A DNA stretch of 64,000 nt from Sialis fuliginosa (taxonomy: Eukaryota > Arthropoda > Insecta > Megaloptera > Sialidae), in assembly GCA_961205875.1 (NCBI GenBank), contig OY540818.1:19814761-19878760 (forward strand), given 5' to 3'. Of this stretch, positions 60,907 through 64,000 are shown piece by piece (position 1 is the first letter of the stretch; every line of letters starts with the position of its first letter). Position numbers and translations under genes: made by a program. The notes below the pieces were generated by a model. That model was not told where the DNA came from. It was given only the letters and a program-made list of their open reading frames with translations, and ran no database searches.

Positions 60907-61115
60907 TGAGTCTGTAGGATCGCGCCAAGCTGAGATATTTACTATTCAATTTAAAGTTAATATCTCAGCTTGGCGCGATCCTACAGACTCAATTTTTTTT
61001 TAAATTAAGAGTATCACGCACTTAAAGACCCTCGCGACCTCCTTCCCTTTTTAAAAACAAATTAAAACTCATAAACTAACAAAGAAGTAAATTGAATAGT
61101 TAATATCTCAGCTTG
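60907..61115. repeat. MITE family F fragment with a perfect short hairpin
   Basis: GAGTCTGTAGGATCGCGCCA then AGCTGAGATAT is followed after about 25 bases by its inverse. The flanking GACCCTCGCGACCTCCTTCC matches other copies. Confidence 0.6.
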
Positions 61116-61603
61116 GAGAGAGCTTCTCGTATCTTCGATATTGCGAGGAAGCAATAATAACAACAGCTTGTATTATTATACATATATCTGAAACAAAAAC
61201 GCACCACAAAAAATACTAAACACGATCTTCTGATTCTTATTTGTGTGGCAACAATACGATCGCAAAAGAGCTGTTGCAAATATATACATGTGCATATAGA
61301 ACCAGTCCATTAGAGTAATGTAACGCCATCGACAGGACGATAATCGTGCAGTGCCGGGAGTGTGAAGGCCGTGTGTTCGACCCTGACCATTGACATAGCC
61401 CGCCGCGAACGCCACCACTCGGCGTGATTATCATGTAGGTAAACTTATGTACAGTCGCCTGCAGAACTCATCTAGCATCCTAAAGGTTAGAATCGCTTAC
61501 AACAGATTTCAAATTTAAAGACAAAAATCTTTTTCTATCAAGTTTAATATATTTAAATACTAAAATTCGGAATATCAAATATTTATTGTAATAAAATTTA
61601 CGT

Positions 61604-62117
61604 ATATGGGCAAATCCACAGAACGTGGCCGCATTAGCTTTAAATTAAAATACTCAAATGCTTCTTCAATTTCAGAAGTGTGCTTCGGATGTTCCAAAAG
61701 TTACAGCAAATAAACCAAATAAAAAACGCTGAAATTGCCGTTCGCTGGATAAAACAATCGCGCATACGAAATGTAAGAGGTGTGCGCCTTTCAAACTCCG
61801 GGAAAAGGTTCATTGTACCAAAAAACATGTCCAGTAAAAATTTCAGATTCATTGGTTTGAATCTGAGAAAATTGCGGTGGTATGAATTTGTCTTTTTTTA
61901 AAAGTTCCATTCTGAAAACGTGAAAATAACCGATTTTTCAATGCAAATTGTGCTGCAGTTTTTATATGAATCAAGCAATCGACTTGTAACTCCATGTTTA
62001 CATCCACAATAAAGTATACTTTGAGTTCGTGTACTTATGGGTGGGTAATATACATTCCCACACGCACACTATTGCCGTTCCCCCAAAGCGGCCACGTTCT
62101 GTGGATTTGCCCATATA
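61604..62117. mobile_element. MITE-like element S with perfect inverted ends of about 28 bp
   Basis: TATATGGGCAAATCCACAGA then ACGTGGCCGC at left is mirrored exactly at 62088-62117. About 514 bp. Overlapping open frames on both strands inside (61640-61852 and 61680-61901) match no family recognised here. A TA duplication is possible. Confidence 0.7.
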
Positions 62118-62119
62118 AT

Positions 62120-64000
62120 TTTCAATAGATTACATAATAATTGAATTGCACAAATATATATGAGTACCTATGTATTATAAACGAAGAGTAGTTCTTTATC
62201 TAGCAAATGAATTTCAAAATATCTGTCTTTGTTTGATACATGGAGAAATGATTTAAATATTATAATTGCACAAATGGGAGGAGCCTACTAAGTTTGTGAT
62301 AAACGAAAATGAATACAAACTGCAAGACCATTAATGCAGGTGACTGTACATACAGGAGAATATCTCGAAAAAACGAGAAAAATAGTTCTCACCAAAGTTG
62401 TAGGGTTTCAAAAGTTCTATTCAATGATCATATCCATTTGACCTTGAGTGGAAGGGTCAAGGCGAGGTCAAGGCCAACGTGTTTTTCTTTTTTTAATGGA
62501 ACACCCCATTTTTTATCACACAGAAATACATTTCCAAAATACTACTTTATGAACTATTTTTGTTGAGAAAGTTACTAAACTGATATTATACTGGAACTAT
62601 TAGGCTCTTGATGAGGACTTCTTGTTAAGTCGAAACACGTATCGAGTAACATTGTTTTATTATGGTTAAATCTAAGTGACTAACCACGAAGCTTCTCGTA
62701 TCTTCGATATGGCGAGGAAGCCGTGTTTTAATTGCATAAATGATGCAAAAAATTAAAAGTAGTGAAATAAATAAAATTAAATTTCAAACCAGTTATTTAA
62801 GTAAGAAAAAAACATATTTTAAAAAGGACTGTACGTCCAACCCCTTTATACATATAAACATATATAACAATTTCTTTAATTAAATACCCAGATATTAAAA
62901 TAAGAACATCGATAAGAAATAAAAAGTAAAAGCAGCATTCGGATTATAAATCAAAGATAAAATCTTATTATAAGTTTATTTTCTCACAGTCTAGTTGGCA
63001 TCACTGACAACTGCCTATGAATAAACACACACACATACAAATATATATATAAACTGCACTTACGAACATCGCATTGTTGAAGACTTAACATTAACTCTAA
63101 TTAGAGGCTTTGCAGCGCCATTCGCATTGTATATTGTACGCCATTCGTTTATTACAGTTGTTATCTACACGGTTTTACTTTTATTCGTAAGAAAATTATC
63201 CAATGAAAATGAAAATGTGAGAAAAAATGTTTGTACTTATTATATCTTCTTTAAAAAAATTATATATAAAGTAATCCATTTACGCCAGTGTTTCTCAACA
63301 TTTGCGACCCAATTTTCAATCACAATTCTCACCCCCCCCCCCCTCCTCATACAATAATTATCACTGAAATGAATATCTAATATTAAACCAGTTTTAAATA
63401 CATTTTTTAATAATATTTTTTCTCGATATGCTCGCGCCTCCCATTTAGTTTTATCACGACCCCCTTGGAAGAAATGGGTGTGATTGTATCGGGATGCACA
63501 GTCGAGGGATTGACGTGAATACGTCGTAGTGGGTTTTTATATAAATGACAGTTGTATGCTGCGATTTCATGGAAACAAAACACGACTTGATAAAGATTTT
63601 TTTAGTATTTTGATGTTAAATCTTAGGTTTTCATAAAATATTAATAACCACGAATATGCACAGAAAAATTATCTAACTATTGGTGAAAACCGCACTGAAA
63701 TCGGTTCAGTAATTCCCGAGTCTATAAGTCTCATGCAAACAAACATTCATTTTTATAAACAGAAATAAAATCATGTTTAGTATAAAAATGACACAAAAAA
63801 ACAAGCAAGTCAATTTGTATACTTATTGTCAATATTGTTATGAAATATACAAAAGTATAAAAAGAACAACGTGAAAAAGTTTTTAAGTTGATTTTCAACT
63901 TTTTTATTATTCTAAAGAGTATATTTGATTATTTTTGTAAGAACATGATTCTTTACATTGTAAATAAATATATTTATGCAGACTTACAGACCGTGTATTA
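62120..64000. other. Right-end spacer without recognised genes
   Basis: Around 62390-62500 the string TTGACCTTGAGTGGAAGGGT then CAAGGCGAGGTCAAGGCC looks like part of a dispersed repeat with several AGGTCA half-sites. 63285 begins CAGTGTTTCTCAACATTTGC, a hAT-end-like start near a C run, without a clear partner. No gene recognised. Confidence 0.35.

Noticed and set aside
61300-61440. tRNA-like B-box GTGTTCGACCC
   Set aside because: No A-box at the right distance and no cloverleaf could be drawn; at most a SINE remnant.
61640-61901. Overlapping frames on both strands, considered as a THAP-like or transposase fragment
   Set aside because: Cys/His spacing does not fit THAP, and the frames lie within a 514-bp inverted-repeat element with no recognisable transposase motif.

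Overview
The window looks like AT-rich genomic DNA from an insect, most likely a moth or butterfly. The support is the intron-exon architecture, an insect clip-type serine protease, very dense miniature DNA transposons, and interspersed repeats with 3' tails of a kind common in Lepidoptera. The order-level call is an inference and no species is assigned.

Left part (about 0.2-15.7 kb, minus strand): six tandem paralogous genes of one C2H2 zinc-finger family. Each has exactly two coding exons joined by a phase-0 intron. Exon 1 (61-79 codons) encodes an acidic domain made of about 20-residue repeats dense in hydrophobic-Lys-x-Glu motifs, which match the SUMO-acceptor consensus. Exon 2 encodes 8 to 12 fingers joined by TNERPFK-type linkers, 61 canonical fingers in all. 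Non-coding blocks around exon 1 are repeated between paralogs, so a gene unit of exon 1, intron and finger exon was duplicated. Introns and spacers hold inverted-repeat elements and a 35-bp minisatellite that encodes the C-terminus of one gene.

Middle part (about 20.9-46.1 kb, plus strand): one long gene for a secreted trypsin-like serine protease of the Stubble-like insect group. It has six common exons: a cysteine-rich clip-like domain, a Pro/His/Asp-rich linker, and a complete catalytic domain with its His, Asp, Ser and S1 Asp. Three upstream coding cassettes, each with its own start codon and signal peptide, all end in phase 1 and all join in frame to the clip exon. This suggests alternative promoters giving three different secreted N-termini.

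The protease introns and the right part (15.7-20.9 and 46.1-64 kb) are mostly repeats. They hold about fifteen copies of one TA-flanked inverted-repeat element, several nested hAT-type insertions with 8-bp target duplications, large fold-back palindromes, a pogo/Tigger remnant keeping part of a transposase frame, and many poly-G/C tracts. A signal-peptide exon with a phase-1 donor at 60.68 kb may begin another secreted-protein gene to the right. No rRNA, convincing tRNA, CRISPR array or retroviral/LTR-type element was recognised.
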